NCBI GenBank assembly: GCA_947165895.1
Contig: CAMVCB010000011.1
Span: forward strand, 1-50,531
Direction of reading: 5' to 3'
DNA: 50,531 nt
Source: an uncultured Treponema sp.
Lineage (GTDB): Bacteria > Spirochaetota > Spirochaetia > Treponematales > Treponemataceae
The notes under the pieces were generated by a model. It was not told the origin of the DNA. It saw only the letters and a list, made by a program, of their open reading frames with translations, and searched no databases. The translations under genes and the position numbers were made by a program. Within the stretch, counting starts at the first letter, position 1, and the number at the start of each line of letters is the position of its first letter. Below are positions 33,490 to 42,965 of the stretch, one piece after another.

Positions 33490-34580
33490 AAAGAGTTTTA
33501 GTTTTAGGTGCAACCGGTTCAATCGGAAGTAACGCCATCAATATTGCAAAAAATATGCCCGGAGAATTTACAGTCTGCGGGCTTCAGGCTCATTCTGCTT
33601 CAAGTAAAGAAAAACTTAAGGTCTTGGGTTTGGAATATAAGTGCCCTACTCTTCTTACTTCAGAAGATAATTCAGAAGACGCTTTTCAGCGCCTTATCGA
33701 CCAGTCAAAGCCGGATATTGTTGTAAATGGAATTGCGGGTGCTTCAGGACTCCTTCCAAGTAAAATCGTCCTTGAAAACAAAATTGACCTTGCCCTTGCA
33801 AATAAAGAAACAATTGTAATGGCAGGGCCTTTAATCAAGGCATTGAGCAAAAAAAGTGGAGCAAGGCTTCTCCCGGTAGATTCAGAACATTCGGCAATCT
33901 TTAATCTGATTAACCAGTGCGGAAGGGAAAACGTTTCAAAAATCGTAATTACGGCAAGCGGCGGTCCCTTCCGTGAATACACTGCAGACCAGCTTAAAAA
34001 TGTAACTTTAGAGCAGGCCTTAAATCACCCGACCTGGAAAATGGGAAAGAAAATCACAATTGATTCATCGACTCTTGCAAACAAGGGCCTTGAAGTAATT
34101 GAGGCAGCCTACCTTTTTGACGCAAAGGCAGAAGACATTGATGTTGTCGTCCACCCCCAGAGTCTTATTCATTCCCTTGTTCAGACTAAAGACGGCATGC
34201 TTTATGCACAGATAAGTGATCCAGATATGAAGCATCCTATTTTCGGAGCCCTTACCTTCCCCGAAAATAAGAAAACTTACCTGGAACCTTTCAGTCTTTT
34301 TGATAAGACTATGACTTTTTATAAGCCACGTACAGACGTTTTTCCTCTTCTGTCTTATGCCTTTGAGTGCGTAAAAAAAGGTCTTGGCTATACAATCGCC
34401 TTTAATGCGGCAAATGAAGTTGCGGTTGCAGCATTTCTGGAAAAACGAATCACCTATCTTGATATTGCAAAAACAGTCCGCGCAGTATTGGATAAGGATT
34501 TTAGCCGGGCTCCTGAAACTTTTGAAGCTGTATTTGAAACAGACAGGCGGGCAAGAGAGCTTGCAGGGGAATTAATCTAA
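33486..34580 (+). CDS. dxr: 1-deoxy-D-xylulose 5-phosphate reductoisomerase
   Basis: The 364-residue enzyme has the NADPH motif GATGSIGSN (8-16), NKETIVMAG near 116, PVDSEHSAIF with metal-binding Asp and Glu, and HPTWKMGKKITIDSSTLANK near 180. It commits carbon to the methylerythritol pathway that supplies UppS. Length is slightly short but all blocks are there. Confidence 0.95.
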   Translation: MKRVLVLGATGSIGSNAINIAKNMPGEFTVCGLQAHSASSKEKLKVLGLEYKCPTLLTSEDNSEDAFQRLIDQSKPDIVVNGIAGASGLLPSKIVLENKIDLALANKETIVMAGPLIKALSKKSGARLLPVDSEHSAIFNLINQCGRENVSKIVITASGGPFREYTADQLKNVTLEQALNHPTWKMGKKITIDSSTLANKGLEVIEAAYLFDAKAEDIDVVVHPQSLIHSLVQTKDGMLYAQISDPDMKHPIFGALTFPENKKTYLEPFSLFDKTMTFYKPRTDVFPLLSYAFECVKKGLGYTIAFNAANEVAVAAFLEKRITYLDIAKTVRAVLDKDFSRAPETFEAVFETDRRARELAGELI

Positions 34581-35696
34581 ATGAAGTGGATTTTAGGACT
34601 TCTCTGCCTTATATTTTTAATCATCTTCCATGAATTCGGCCACTTTATTGCGGCAAAGCTTTTTGGCGTAAAGGTTGAAAGCTTTTCTGTAGGCTTTGGC
34701 CCTGTCCTTTTACATAAAACTTTCCGGGGAACTGATTACAGAATTTCACTTTTTCCTTTGGGCGGCTACTGCGGCATGAAGGGAGAAAAGGATTTTCAAA
34801 AAGCAATTGATGAAAATCTTAATCAGATTGAAGCAGAGCCTGACTCCCTTTACGGTGTTAATCCTGTAAAAAGAGCTTTAATCGGTTTTGCGGGTCCTTT
34901 TTTTAATTTTTTATTTGCAGTAATTGCTTTTTCGGTAATTTCCGGCATCGGCTATACCTATTACACTTATTCAAATAAGATTTCAATTGCGACAGAAATT
35001 TATCCGGAACTCCACAGTGCCGCCGCAGAGGCAGGCATTAAAAGCGGTGACAGAATCATCAGCATAAACGGAAACAAAACAGAATATTTTTCAGATTTAA
35101 TTTCACAGGTCGCAAGCCGCCCGGACGAAGATTTACAGATTCAGGTAGACCGGGATGGCAGCATTCTGACATTTACAGTTCATTCAGATCTGGATAAAAA
35201 GACCGGAAGCGGAAAAATCGGCGTAGTTGCTGATTCATCTGATGTGATTGCTGTTGATACCCCCCGATTCGGCTTTTTTGGAGCTCTTGGGGACGGCAGT
35301 AAAAAAGCCTTTGAAGCGGTTGGAATGACATTAAAAAGCCTTAAGATTTTATTTATGGGCGTAGAAGTAAAAAATGCGGTCAGCGGTCCTGCCCGGGTTA
35401 CAGACATGCTTGGTTCAACTATTAAAGAAGGCTTTGCGGAAGGTGCAAAAATCGGAATTATCAGCACACTAAGCCTTCTTGCAATAATAAGTATTTCACT
35501 TTTTATTATGAATCTTCTTCCAATTCCCGTTCTGGACGGCGGCCTTATTTTAATTGCCCTGATTGAATTTATCAGCCGTCATAAAATCAAGCCTAAAATC
35601 CAGTATTACATTCAGGCAGCCGGAATCGCTTTTATAATTTTTATCTTTCTTGTAGGTCTTACGGGAGACATTTCATATTTTACGTCAAAAAAATAA
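34581..35696 (+). CDS. rseP: Site-2 protease RseP
   Basis: The 371-residue membrane metalloprotease has HEFGH (17-21) in its first helix, one PDZ domain (about 125-215, with AAEAGIKSGDRIISINGNK) and the second-site motif NLLPIPVLDGG near 315. It cuts membrane-bound anti-sigma factors and signal-peptide remnants. E. coli RseP has two PDZ domains; this one has one, as is common elsewhere. It ends the isoprenoid-lipid gene block. Confidence 0.93.
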   Translation: MKWILGLLCLIFLIIFHEFGHFIAAKLFGVKVESFSVGFGPVLLHKTFRGTDYRISLFPLGGYCGMKGEKDFQKAIDENLNQIEAEPDSLYGVNPVKRALIGFAGPFFNFLFAVIAFSVISGIGYTYYTYSNKISIATEIYPELHSAAAEAGIKSGDRIISINGNKTEYFSDLISQVASRPDEDLQIQVDRDGSILTFTVHSDLDKKTGSGKIGVVADSSDVIAVDTPRFGFFGALGDGSKKAFEAVGMTLKSLKILFMGVEVKNAVSGPARVTDMLGSTIKEGFAEGAKIGIISTLSLLAIISISLFIMNLLPIPVLDGGLILIALIEFISRHKIKPKIQYYIQAAGIAFIIFIFLVGLTGDISYFTSKK

Positions 35697-35715
35697 CGAC
35701 AAAATAGAGGTAGAC

Positions 35716-37632
35716 ATGAAAAAAATCGTACTTTCAGCATTATTGTTAGGCTTTCTTTCATTTTTGAATGCCCAGTCACATTTTTCAACTCAATCTCATC
35801 AGGCTTTAGTTACAAATATAGAGGCAGTTGCCGATTCTACAGGCTGGGACACAGCTTTTTTCAGCGCCGGTGAAGACGGTTTTTTAATCCGCTGGGGCCA
35901 GGACAACCAGGGAGAACACTATCAGATAAGTGATGTGGGTATAAAGCTGATTGCGGTTGCACCTAACGGAAATGATATTGCCGTTTATGAAACTGACGGT
36001 GGCTCTGTAAACAAGGTCAGCGTGTGGGACTGGAAAACTTTGTCCCGAAAATACCAGAAAAACTTTACGGATTCCATTACCTCCCTCAAGTTTTCTGCAA
36101 AGGGAAATTATCTGATTATCGGTACAGCGACAGTAGACGGTGCCATTTTTATCCGTACTGCCAGCTGGACAATTGTCGATAAGGTTAAGGCAAACACAAG
36201 CATTGTAAATTATATTGAAACTTCTGAATCAGAAAAAACAGTCGTATTTTATTCACCGGCAGGAAGTCTTTCCTATTTTAATCTTCTTTCGGGCCAGCTT
36301 AAAAAGAAGTTCAACGTAATACAGGGACTTACAAGCCCTGTAATGTTCAACAATAATATCTTCCTTGCGGGAATTAAAGATAATTCCATTTATATTTTAA
36401 ATGCCTTTAAGGGAACTACAGTAACTTCTATTCAGGCTCAGAATCCTATTATTCTTTCAAACAATAAGGACAAAAACTTTTACTATCTTGAATATGACGG
36501 ACGAAACAATTACGAGCTAAAAATGCTTGAGGTTCAGGATGATATGAAGATTTCTAACCCCCGTCTTGTAAAAAGCTTCAGGGGGCCCAGAGGTGATGCT
36601 TCAATCTGCGTGGGAGTTAAACATTTTGGTGAACTTTACCTGGGGGCAAGAAACGGAGCAGTTTATAAAGCAGACACAGAACCAACATCAACAGCTCAGA
36701 ATTTTGTTCAGATTACAGAAAACAAATACAAGAAGATTTATGATATAGATGAATGTCTTAAAGACTTTTTCTTCCTTGCTGATGACAAACTCTACCGTTC
36801 AAATTATGAAACCGGCATTCCTCAGATTGTCTGCCACACACAGGGACAGAATCAGATTATATCTTTTGATGAAAATAATATCATTTTATGGACAAAATCT
36901 TCACGCTCGCCTGTTATCAGAAAAAATTTAAGCAGCCAGACTGATGAAGTGCTTTTTACACCAAAATCTTCCCTGCAGAGCCTGAGACTCTTTAATGTTT
37001 CTGGAACTGACTATCTTGTAGTGATTGAAAGTAACAGTGAAGTAAGCCTTTTTGATTTTGAAAAGAAGACTTTAAAAGAAGTTTATTCAGGAACCGGTAT
37101 TCAGGATGCTATTCTTGCCCAGAACGGAAACCTTTACGTTGCAAAATCAGCCGCTACAAATCCTCAGGTTCCCCTGCTCTGCGTAAATCCCGATACTCTT
37201 GAAACAGTACCGCTCGGAGTAAAGGGTAACGTTGCCTATGCCCTCAGCATTAAAGACAACATGATTTATGGAATCAACCTTGTTTCGGATGAAAACGGTA
37301 AAACAACTTATGTATTCAGCTTTAATATTGAATCTAAGCTGCTTACCAATATTTTGAAATTCTCTAACGAGGATTCAGATGTATTTACCTACCTTAAGGG
37401 GGGAAATCTCTTTACAAATATCGGTAAGAATAAGGTTTACTGCTATAATATTTCAAGCAAGAAAAGATTTGCCTACAACCGTTCTTCTTCCATTCCGGTT
37501 GATATATGCCAGAATGGAAATCAGGTTGTAATACTGAACTCGAACGGAAGCATTTCATGGTGTTCGCCTACCAGTCAGATGCTGAAGGCTGACTGGTATC
37601 TTACAAATGATGAACAGTGGTATGAATTTTAA
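35716..37632 (+). CDS. Secreted beta-propeller-like protein
   Basis: The 638-residue product has a signal peptide cut near NAQ (about 1-20), then repeats of 40-50 residues with WD/PQQ-like strands, for example AFFSAGEDGFLIRWGQ and SLKFSAKGNYLIIGTA. It probably forms one or two propellers outside the cytoplasm. No catalytic motif is seen and I do not recognise a named family. AGAGG precedes the ATG; it follows rseP by 19 bases and ends at a strong terminator, so it may share the rseP transcript. Confidence 0.7.
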   Translation: MKKIVLSALLLGFLSFLNAQSHFSTQSHQALVTNIEAVADSTGWDTAFFSAGEDGFLIRWGQDNQGEHYQISDVGIKLIAVAPNGNDIAVYETDGGSVNKVSVWDWKTLSRKYQKNFTDSITSLKFSAKGNYLIIGTATVDGAIFIRTASWTIVDKVKANTSIVNYIETSESEKTVVFYSPAGSLSYFNLLSGQLKKKFNVIQGLTSPVMFNNNIFLAGIKDNSIYILNAFKGTTVTSIQAQNPIILSNNKDKNFYYLEYDGRNNYELKMLEVQDDMKISNPRLVKSFRGPRGDASICVGVKHFGELYLGARNGAVYKADTEPTSTAQNFVQITENKYKKIYDIDECLKDFFFLADDKLYRSNYETGIPQIVCHTQGQNQIISFDENNIILWTKSSRSPVIRKNLSSQTDEVLFTPKSSLQSLRLFNVSGTDYLVVIESNSEVSLFDFEKKTLKEVYSGTGIQDAILAQNGNLYVAKSAATNPQVPLLCVNPDTLETVPLGVKGNVAYALSIKDNMIYGINLVSDENGKTTYVFSFNIESKLLTNILKFSNEDSDVFTYLKGGNLFTNIGKNKVYCYNISSKKRFAYNRSSSIPVDICQNGNQVVILNSNGSISWCSPTSQMLKADWYLTNDEQWYEF

Positions 37633-37645
37633 GTCATACCACCAG

Positions 37646-37679
37646 ACAAAAAAATGCTCCCAGTCGAGCATTTTTTTGT
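37646..37679. terminator. Bidirectional terminator between propeller gene and glgA
   Basis: ACAAAAAAATGCTC (37646-37659) and GAGCATTTTTTTGT (37666-37679) form a perfect 14-base-pair stem with a six-base loop and T-runs on both strands. It serves two convergent genes. Confidence 0.92.
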
Positions 37680-37697
37680 GATGGACGTTTAAAAAAA

Positions 37698-39188
37698 CTA
37701 CTTCCAGTCAGCGGTATTTATTCCGCAGCCTTTCATCAGGGCCTGGGAATATACATCCAGGTAGCCGTTTACGCTCTTTTCCCAGCTGAAGTCTTTTTGC
37801 ATGCCGCGGACCTGCATTTTTTTGATATGCTCATCCTTGTTATAGTAGGCGTACATTGCCCAGCCTACGGTGTCGTAGATGGCGCCTGGGGTCAGGTTAT
37901 CGAAGAGGAAGCCGGTTCCGTCGCCTGTCTGCTCGTTATACTGTTCGACAGTATCGGCAAGACCGCCGGTGCGTCTTACAATCGGCAGGGTTCCGTAAAG
38001 CATTGAGTACATCTGGTTGAGTCCGCAAGGCTCATAGCGGCTTGGCATTAAGAAGAAATCACTTCCCGCTTCAATCAAATGGCTGAGTTTTTCATCATAA
38101 CCGATTCTTGCCTTAAAGTTCGGAAGCTTTGACTGCAGGGCATTGATTTCATCTTCACACCATTTTTCACCGCTTCCCAAAAGCACAAACTGCAGTCCAA
38201 GGTTCTGGCACATATTGTAAAGGCAGCCGTAGCCCGGGGCAAAAACCTCTGCAATTCCCTTCTGGTCAGCAAGGCGGGTAACCATACCAACCACAGGGAT
38301 ATTAGGAACCTCCGGCAGCCCGAAAATGCTCTGAAGCTCTTTTTTACACTTAGCTTTTCCTGAAAGATTTTTGTAATCATAATTGGCAGGAAGAAGCTTA
38401 TCGGTCTTTGGATTCCAGGTATCAAGATCACAGCCGTTTAAAACACCCCGCACAGCATCAGAGCGGACTCGGACAAGACCATCAAGGCCAAAGCCTCCCT
38501 CCATGCTCATCATTTCACCGGCATAGGTTGGAGAAACTGTTGTAATCATATCGGCACAGGTAATTCCCGCCTGCAGGAAATTAATTGCTCCGTGATGCTC
38601 AAGGCCAGCACCATAGTATAGGTTCCAGTCAAGGCCTAAAGCCGGAAACTTATCCTTTCCGTAAACACCCTGGTAACCAAGATTATGAATTGTAAGGACA
38701 GAAGATGTATGGGCAAAATAACCGTTACGGCAGACATGCTTAAGAAGAACCGGAACAAGGCAGGAGAACCAGTCATGGGCATGCATGATATCCGGGTACC
38801 AGCCTAAAAAGCGGCAGAGTTCAAAGGCACTGTGACAGAGGACCGCAACGCGGTAAGGATTGTCAGAAAAATCAGGTTCCCATTTAGTTCCGTAAATGCC
38901 GTCGCGGCCGTAGCAGCCCTCGTGGTCAATAAAATAAACAGGAACCTCGCTTCCCGGTAATTTTGATTCATAGAATTTTATCCATGTCGGCTCTGTACCG
39001 GCATAAACCTTAATGGCAGCCTCAATCGGCTTGAGTTTAGCCCGGTCAATTTTATAGTAGCGGGGCATAATAATGCGGACATCATGCCCCATTTTTTTTA
39101 GATTTAAAGAAAGAGCAGAAACTGCATCGGCAAGTCCGCCGGTTTTTGCAAAAGGCACTGCCTCAGATGTTACCATTAAAATTTTCAT
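37698..39188 (-). CDS. glgA: Glycogen synthase (ADP-glucose type)
   Basis: The 496-residue GT5 enzyme has KTGGLADA with Lys15 in the N-terminal nucleotide loop, HAHDWFSCLVP near 140, GMVTRLADQKG near 304 and the C-terminal PSRYEPCGLNQMYSMLYGTLPIV-type block, written here in part. It extends alpha-1,4-glucan from ADP-glucose. AGGAGG lies before the ATG. No other glycogen genes are adjacent. Confidence 0.95.
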   Translation of the reverse strand: MKILMVTSEAVPFAKTGGLADAVSALSLNLKKMGHDVRIIMPRYYKIDRAKLKPIEAAIKVYAGTEPTWIKFYESKLPGSEVPVYFIDHEGCYGRDGIYGTKWEPDFSDNPYRVAVLCHSAFELCRFLGWYPDIMHAHDWFSCLVPVLLKHVCRNGYFAHTSSVLTIHNLGYQGVYGKDKFPALGLDWNLYYGAGLEHHGAINFLQAGITCADMITTVSPTYAGEMMSMEGGFGLDGLVRVRSDAVRGVLNGCDLDTWNPKTDKLLPANYDYKNLSGKAKCKKELQSIFGLPEVPNIPVVGMVTRLADQKGIAEVFAPGYGCLYNMCQNLGLQFVLLGSGEKWCEDEINALQSKLPNFKARIGYDEKLSHLIEAGSDFFLMPSRYEPCGLNQMYSMLYGTLPIVRRTGGLADTVEQYNEQTGDGTGFLFDNLTPGAIYDTVGWAMYAYYNKDEHIKKMQVRGMQKDFSWEKSVNGYLDVYSQALMKGCGINTADWK

Positions 39189-39274
39189 GTTTAAACCTCC
39201 TGTTTAATAAAACACCCAATGTTGGCTCCCAGTCACGTAGTGTGGTTCAAAACCGCGCAATAATATCTTACGAT

Positions 39275-40459
39275 TTACTCAACAGCTTTTTTAAACGCTT
39301 CACGGCTGTTTAATATAGTCTGCTCGCTGCAGCAGTAGGCAATTCTGAACCAGCCCTTGCCGCCGAATCCGCTTCCTGGGGCGCACAAAATATTAAAGTC
39401 TTTCATGTGATTTACAAAAGCAAGGTCGTCATCATTCCACTTGTCGGGGCACTTTACCCAAAGGTAGAAGGCGCCTTCAGGCTTAACGTACTTAAGGCCC
39501 GCATAATCCATAACCTGGCAGATTTCCTTACAGCGCTTTTCATAGAGACTGTAGTCACACACCGCATCCCAGCTTTTTGTAATGACCTTCTGGAAAAAGG
39601 CCGGTGCATTTACATATCCTAAAATACGGGTTGCAAATATGATTGCTGCGACCAGGTCCTTTGCTTCCGGGCAGGCAGGATTTACTGCGGCATAGCCAAT
39701 TCGCTCTCCCGGAAGACTGAGATTTTTTGCAAAGCTTGTGCCGATAATGCTGTATTCATATTTTGGGAAAACAGCGGCAACCTTTGCTCCGTTATAGGTA
39801 ATCGCCCGGTAAGGTTCATCACAGATGATATAAGGATAGCGGCCAGCCTTTTTTCCGTGAGCCTTTAAAACAGCGCACAAACCATCAATTTCTTTTTCTG
39901 AATAAATGCGACCGGTAGGATTATTAGGAGAATTTATGATGATTGCGGCAGTTTTTTCATTAAGCAGGGCTTCAATATTTTTTGCATTCAGAGAAAAATC
40001 ATCATTTGTTTTTGCCCTGACAATTTCGCCGCCGTGATTGTGGATATAGTGGTCATATTCAACAAAATATGGGGTTGGAACAATAACTTCGTCCCCTGGA
40101 TTCAAAAGAGCCTTAAGGATTGAGTTCAAAGCCCCCGCTGCCCCAACCTGCATCACTACATTTTCAAAAGGAACATCTACTCCCTGCTCAAGGGATGTTT
40201 TTTTTGCCATAGCGGCCCGGGCTTCAGGGTAGCCGGCATTAGGCATATATGAGTGGCAAAGATGACTTTCTGCTTTGCAGACTTCAACAATTGCCTCTTT
40301 TACTTTTTCAGGGGGATCCAGATCGGGATTTCCAAGACTAAAATCATAAACTTTGTCTGCACCGTACTTTTTTTTAAGGGCAGCACCTTCTTCAAACATC
40401 TTTCGGATAACGCCGGAAGACGGACTTTCAACTAAACTTTTTATGCTGTTAGAAATCAT
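39275..40459 (-). CDS. Class I/II pyridoxal-phosphate aminotransferase
   Basis: The 394-residue enzyme of fold type I has DFSLGNPDLDPP near 42, NSPNNPTGRIYSEKE near 176, YIICDEPYR near 210 and the cofactor lysine Lys245 in SFAKNLSLPGERIGY. It belongs to the aspartate aminotransferase superfamily; the precise substrate is not clear. An extended -10 box ends nine bases before the ATG and there is no Shine-Dalgarno, so the mRNA may be leaderless. Confidence 0.88.
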   Translation of the reverse strand: MISNSIKSLVESPSSGVIRKMFEEGAALKKKYGADKVYDFSLGNPDLDPPEKVKEAIVEVCKAESHLCHSYMPNAGYPEARAAMAKKTSLEQGVDVPFENVVMQVGAAGALNSILKALLNPGDEVIVPTPYFVEYDHYIHNHGGEIVRAKTNDDFSLNAKNIEALLNEKTAAIIINSPNNPTGRIYSEKEIDGLCAVLKAHGKKAGRYPYIICDEPYRAITYNGAKVAAVFPKYEYSIIGTSFAKNLSLPGERIGYAAVNPACPEAKDLVAAIIFATRILGYVNAPAFFQKVITKSWDAVCDYSLYEKRCKEICQVMDYAGLKYVKPEGAFYLWVKCPDKWNDDDLAFVNHMKDFNILCAPGSGFGGKGWFRIAYCCSEQTILNSREAFKKAVE

Positions 40460-40460
40460 G

Positions 40461-40510
40461 ATGCTTTATTATAGCACAGAATTGCATATAAGTTATTATT
40501 TTTTTATAAT
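40461..40510. promoter_or_regulatory. Divergent promoters of the aminotransferase and secreted-protein genes
   Basis: Plus strand: TTGCAT (40482-40487), a 17-base spacer, and TATAAT (40505-40510), only seven bases before the ATG at 40518. Minus strand: the extended box TGCTATAAT (40476-40468), nine bases before the aminotransferase ATG. The two start sites fall at or next to the start codons. Confidence 0.65.
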
Positions 40511-40517
40511 AGAAGGT

Positions 40518-41237
40518 ATGAAAAAACAAATAATTCTTACAAGTCTGCTGATTTTTGCGGCAAACATTTTTGCAAATCCATTTAATTCAAAGCTTACAGA
40601 GGAAGAAAATCAGAAGCTGGAAGCCGGCGAGATTTTAATCAGAAATATTGATTATACAAAGAACATGGTATTTTCTGAAGGCGTTTCTGAAAAGGGTGAT
40701 AAGCTGCTTCAGACAGTAAAGGAAATAAAACCAAAATATCTGGCAGAAGTAATTCAGATAAAGCCTTATGAAGGAAATGAAAATTATGTATCAGTTCTTG
40801 AAGAAATGCTTTATAAAGTAGAAGATTTTACAAATATTCCTTACATTTCAAATGGCGGTGATGAATATCTTCTTTATGATTCAGCAGAAATCCTTGAACA
40901 GACAAAGGCTGACGGTGTTACAAACCTCAAGGTTCATATGTATATGGAGCCTTTTGCTGATGTTTATCAGGATATGAACATTTACAAGGATAATGATACA
41001 GAGCTCTGGTACACATCAAAAAATACCAATAAGCTTCGTTACCTTGATAAGTTTGATTGCCTGAATCCGGAAAAAATGCTGATTACAATTTATCTTTTCC
41101 GTGACGGTGATAACTGGATATTCTATGCTGTTGGCGGTGTAAATGCGCCTCATGTTCCGTTTTTCACAGACAGAATCCGCCGTTCATTTATAAGACGAAT
41201 TACAACCTTCTGTGATTTTATTTTCAAGCAGTTTTAA
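40518..41237 (+). CDS. Secreted protein of unknown function
   Basis: The 239-residue product has a signal peptide (MKKQIILTSLLIFAANIFAN) and a mature domain with a mix of helices and strands, including ITIYLFRDGDNWIFYAVGGV near 193-212. It resembles secreted Treponema proteins of unknown role, possibly the DUF6675 group, but I am not certain. The start was chosen for the signal peptide and because a near-consensus promoter ends just before it; a longer frame from 40353 would overlap the aminotransferase and is unlikely. Confidence 0.7.
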   Translation: MKKQIILTSLLIFAANIFANPFNSKLTEEENQKLEAGEILIRNIDYTKNMVFSEGVSEKGDKLLQTVKEIKPKYLAEVIQIKPYEGNENYVSVLEEMLYKVEDFTNIPYISNGGDEYLLYDSAEILEQTKADGVTNLKVHMYMEPFADVYQDMNIYKDNDTELWYTSKNTNKLRYLDKFDCLNPEKMLITIYLFRDGDNWIFYAVGGVNAPHVPFFTDRIRRSFIRRITTFCDFIFKQF

Positions 41238-41263
41238 TTGATTTACGAGATTTGGGGGAAATT

Positions 41264-42214
41264 ATGATTTGGGTAATCGGAAATAAAGGAATGCTGGGAC
41301 AGGAACTTTGCCGCCAGCTGGAAGAAAAAAAATTTAACTGGGTTGGAACAGACCGTGAAGTTGATATTACAAGCATTGATGCACTGGACAGCTTTGCTGA
41401 ATCAATAGAAACAAATGCTTACTTTCCGTCAAAAATCTCTCATAAAGAAAGAAAAATCACCTGGATTGTAAACTGTTCCGGCTACACAAACGTAGAAAAA
41501 GCCGAAGAAGATACAGAGCTTGCGGCAAAGCTTAATGAAGACGGGCCAAGAAATATTGCCCGAGTTGCAAGAAAAATCGGTGCAAAGCTGATTCACATCT
41601 CTACAGACTATGTATTCGGCGGTAAGGGAAGCCAGCCCTATGCAGAAGACGGGCAGAAAAATCCCCTTGGCGTATATGGAAAGACAAAGCTTGCGGGCGA
41701 AGTTGCGATTCAAAAGGAAATGAACACTTACTACATAGTGCGAACAGCCTGGCTTTACGGTTTTGACGGTAAAAACTTTGTTTACACAATGACAAAGCTG
41801 ATGAACAGCCACGAGCAGATTAAGGTCGTAAATGATCAGAGGGGAACTCCAACCTGCGCCCTTGATTTAGCAGAAGCCATTATTAAACTGATTGAAAAAA
41901 ATGAAGGAGCAAAGTCCCTTTTTGGAAAGCACAGTGCCCCTTCCTACGGTATTTATCACTTTACCAATCTTGGAGAAACAAACTGGCATGAATTTGCTTG
42001 CGAGATTTACAAGCTTGGAAAGAAGTACGGAAGAATCAGCCAGGACTGCCAGGTGAACGGATGTACGACAGCTGAATACGGGGCCAAGGTGGAAAGACCG
42101 GAGTATTCGGTGCTGTCGAAAGAAAAAATTATTAAGGAATTGAAAATAAAGATTCCGGAATGGCAGGTTAGCCTGGAAAAATTCATTAAGAGTGAAAGAT
42201 TTAATCCGCTTTAA
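41264..42214 (+). CDS. rfbD: dTDP-4-dehydrorhamnose reductase
   Basis: The 316-residue short-chain reductase has GNKGMLGQEL near the N-terminus, STDYVFGGKGSQPYAEDG near 114 and the catalytic YGKTKLAGE, followed by RTAWLYG. It makes dTDP-L-rhamnose. The ATG was chosen because GGGGGA lies just upstream; an upstream TTG is less likely. Partners rfbC and rfbA lie on the opposite strand beyond a long palindrome. No rfbB (4,6-dehydratase) is in the window. Confidence 0.9.
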   Translation: MIWVIGNKGMLGQELCRQLEEKKFNWVGTDREVDITSIDALDSFAESIETNAYFPSKISHKERKITWIVNCSGYTNVEKAEEDTELAAKLNEDGPRNIARVARKIGAKLIHISTDYVFGGKGSQPYAEDGQKNPLGVYGKTKLAGEVAIQKEMNTYYIVRTAWLYGFDGKNFVYTMTKLMNSHEQIKVVNDQRGTPTCALDLAEAIIKLIEKNEGAKSLFGKHSAPSYGIYHFTNLGETNWHEFACEIYKLGKKYGRISQDCQVNGCTTAEYGAKVERPEYSVLSKEKIIKELKIKIPEWQVSLEKFIKSERFNPL

Positions 42215-42349
42215 AAAAAAACAGAAATGCTCCCGTTGCGGTCTGACCAAAAGTCGGGGCTAAGGGCGGCCCCGCTTGTAGCGTAAGCTCGCTCAAACCT
42301 TAGAATGACTTTTGTTCAGCCCTCCACTCGCGCATTTCTGCTCCGTTTT
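42212..42349. repeat. Long imperfect palindrome between rfbD and rfbC (element B)
   Basis: CAGAAATGC (42222-42230) pairs with GCATTTCTG (42332-42340), CTGACCAAAAGTC (42243-42255) with GACTTTTGTTCAG (42307-42319, one mismatch) and CTAAGG (42260-42265) with CCTTAG (42298-42303). Nine A residues on the left give a T-run for minus-strand transcripts, and a shorter TTTT lies on the right, so it can end both convergent genes. It shares CGGAGCAGA (minus strand) with the element at 26611-26757. No gene is present. Confidence 0.75.
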
Positions 42350-42374
42350 ATAAAGAATTACCCTTTCTTATTTT

Positions 42375-42965
42375 TCAATTTCCAATCCACTTTCCCTTCA
42401 AATCAAAATACTTCTTCTCCAATGAAAAAGCCGCGTGCTTAGTATCCTTTTCACTGAGATTTGCATTCTGCTTAATTCCAGGGCAGACAGCTTCCCAGTC
42501 TATGCCGATTGCGGGGTCATTCCACATGAGGCCGCCTTCGTCTTCTGGATGGTAAAAGTCGGTACATTTGTAGGCGAAGGTTGCTGTGTCGGTGAGGACG
42601 CAGAAGCCGTGGGCAAAGCCTTCTGGAATAAAAAACATATTCTGCTTTTCACTGTCAAGGATTACACCATAATGTTTTCCAAAGGTAGCAGAGCCCAAGC
42701 GCAGGTCTACTGCAACATCATAAACCTTACCTTCCAGAGCGCGGACCAGCTTTCCCTGAGGATGGAGTTTCTGGAAATGAAGACCGCGCAGTACGTTTTT
42801 TGTCGATTTTGACTGATTATCCTGAACAAACTTCATTGTAAGACCGGCCGCAAAAAAGTCACGTTCACTGTATGTTTCCAGAAAATACCCTCGGTTATCA
42901 CCAAAAAGCTTAGGCTGAATTTCGTACAAGCCTTCTATATCACATTTTCTAAAGTCAAAAGCCAT
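42375..42965 (-). CDS. rfbC: dTDP-4-dehydrorhamnose 3,5-epimerase
   Basis: The 196-residue cupin has DNRGYFLETY near 23, NVLRGLHFQ with catalytic His63, and EGFAHGFCVL near 118. It makes the epimerised intermediate for RfbD. Its ATG directly follows the rfbA stop, so the two are coupled. Confidence 0.94.
   Translation of the reverse strand: MAFDFRKCDIEGLYEIQPKLFGDNRGYFLETYSERDFFAAGLTMKFVQDNQSKSTKNVLRGLHFQKLHPQGKLVRALEGKVYDVAVDLRLGSATFGKHYGVILDSEKQNMFFIPEGFAHGFCVLTDTATFAYKCTDFYHPEDEGGLMWNDPAIGIDWEAVCPGIKQNANLSEKDTKHAAFSLEKKYFDLKGKWIGN

Noticed and set aside
40353..40517. A longer start for the secreted protein gene
   Set aside because: It would overlap the aminotransferase gene, bury the signal peptide inside the chain and lie upstream of the near-consensus promoter.
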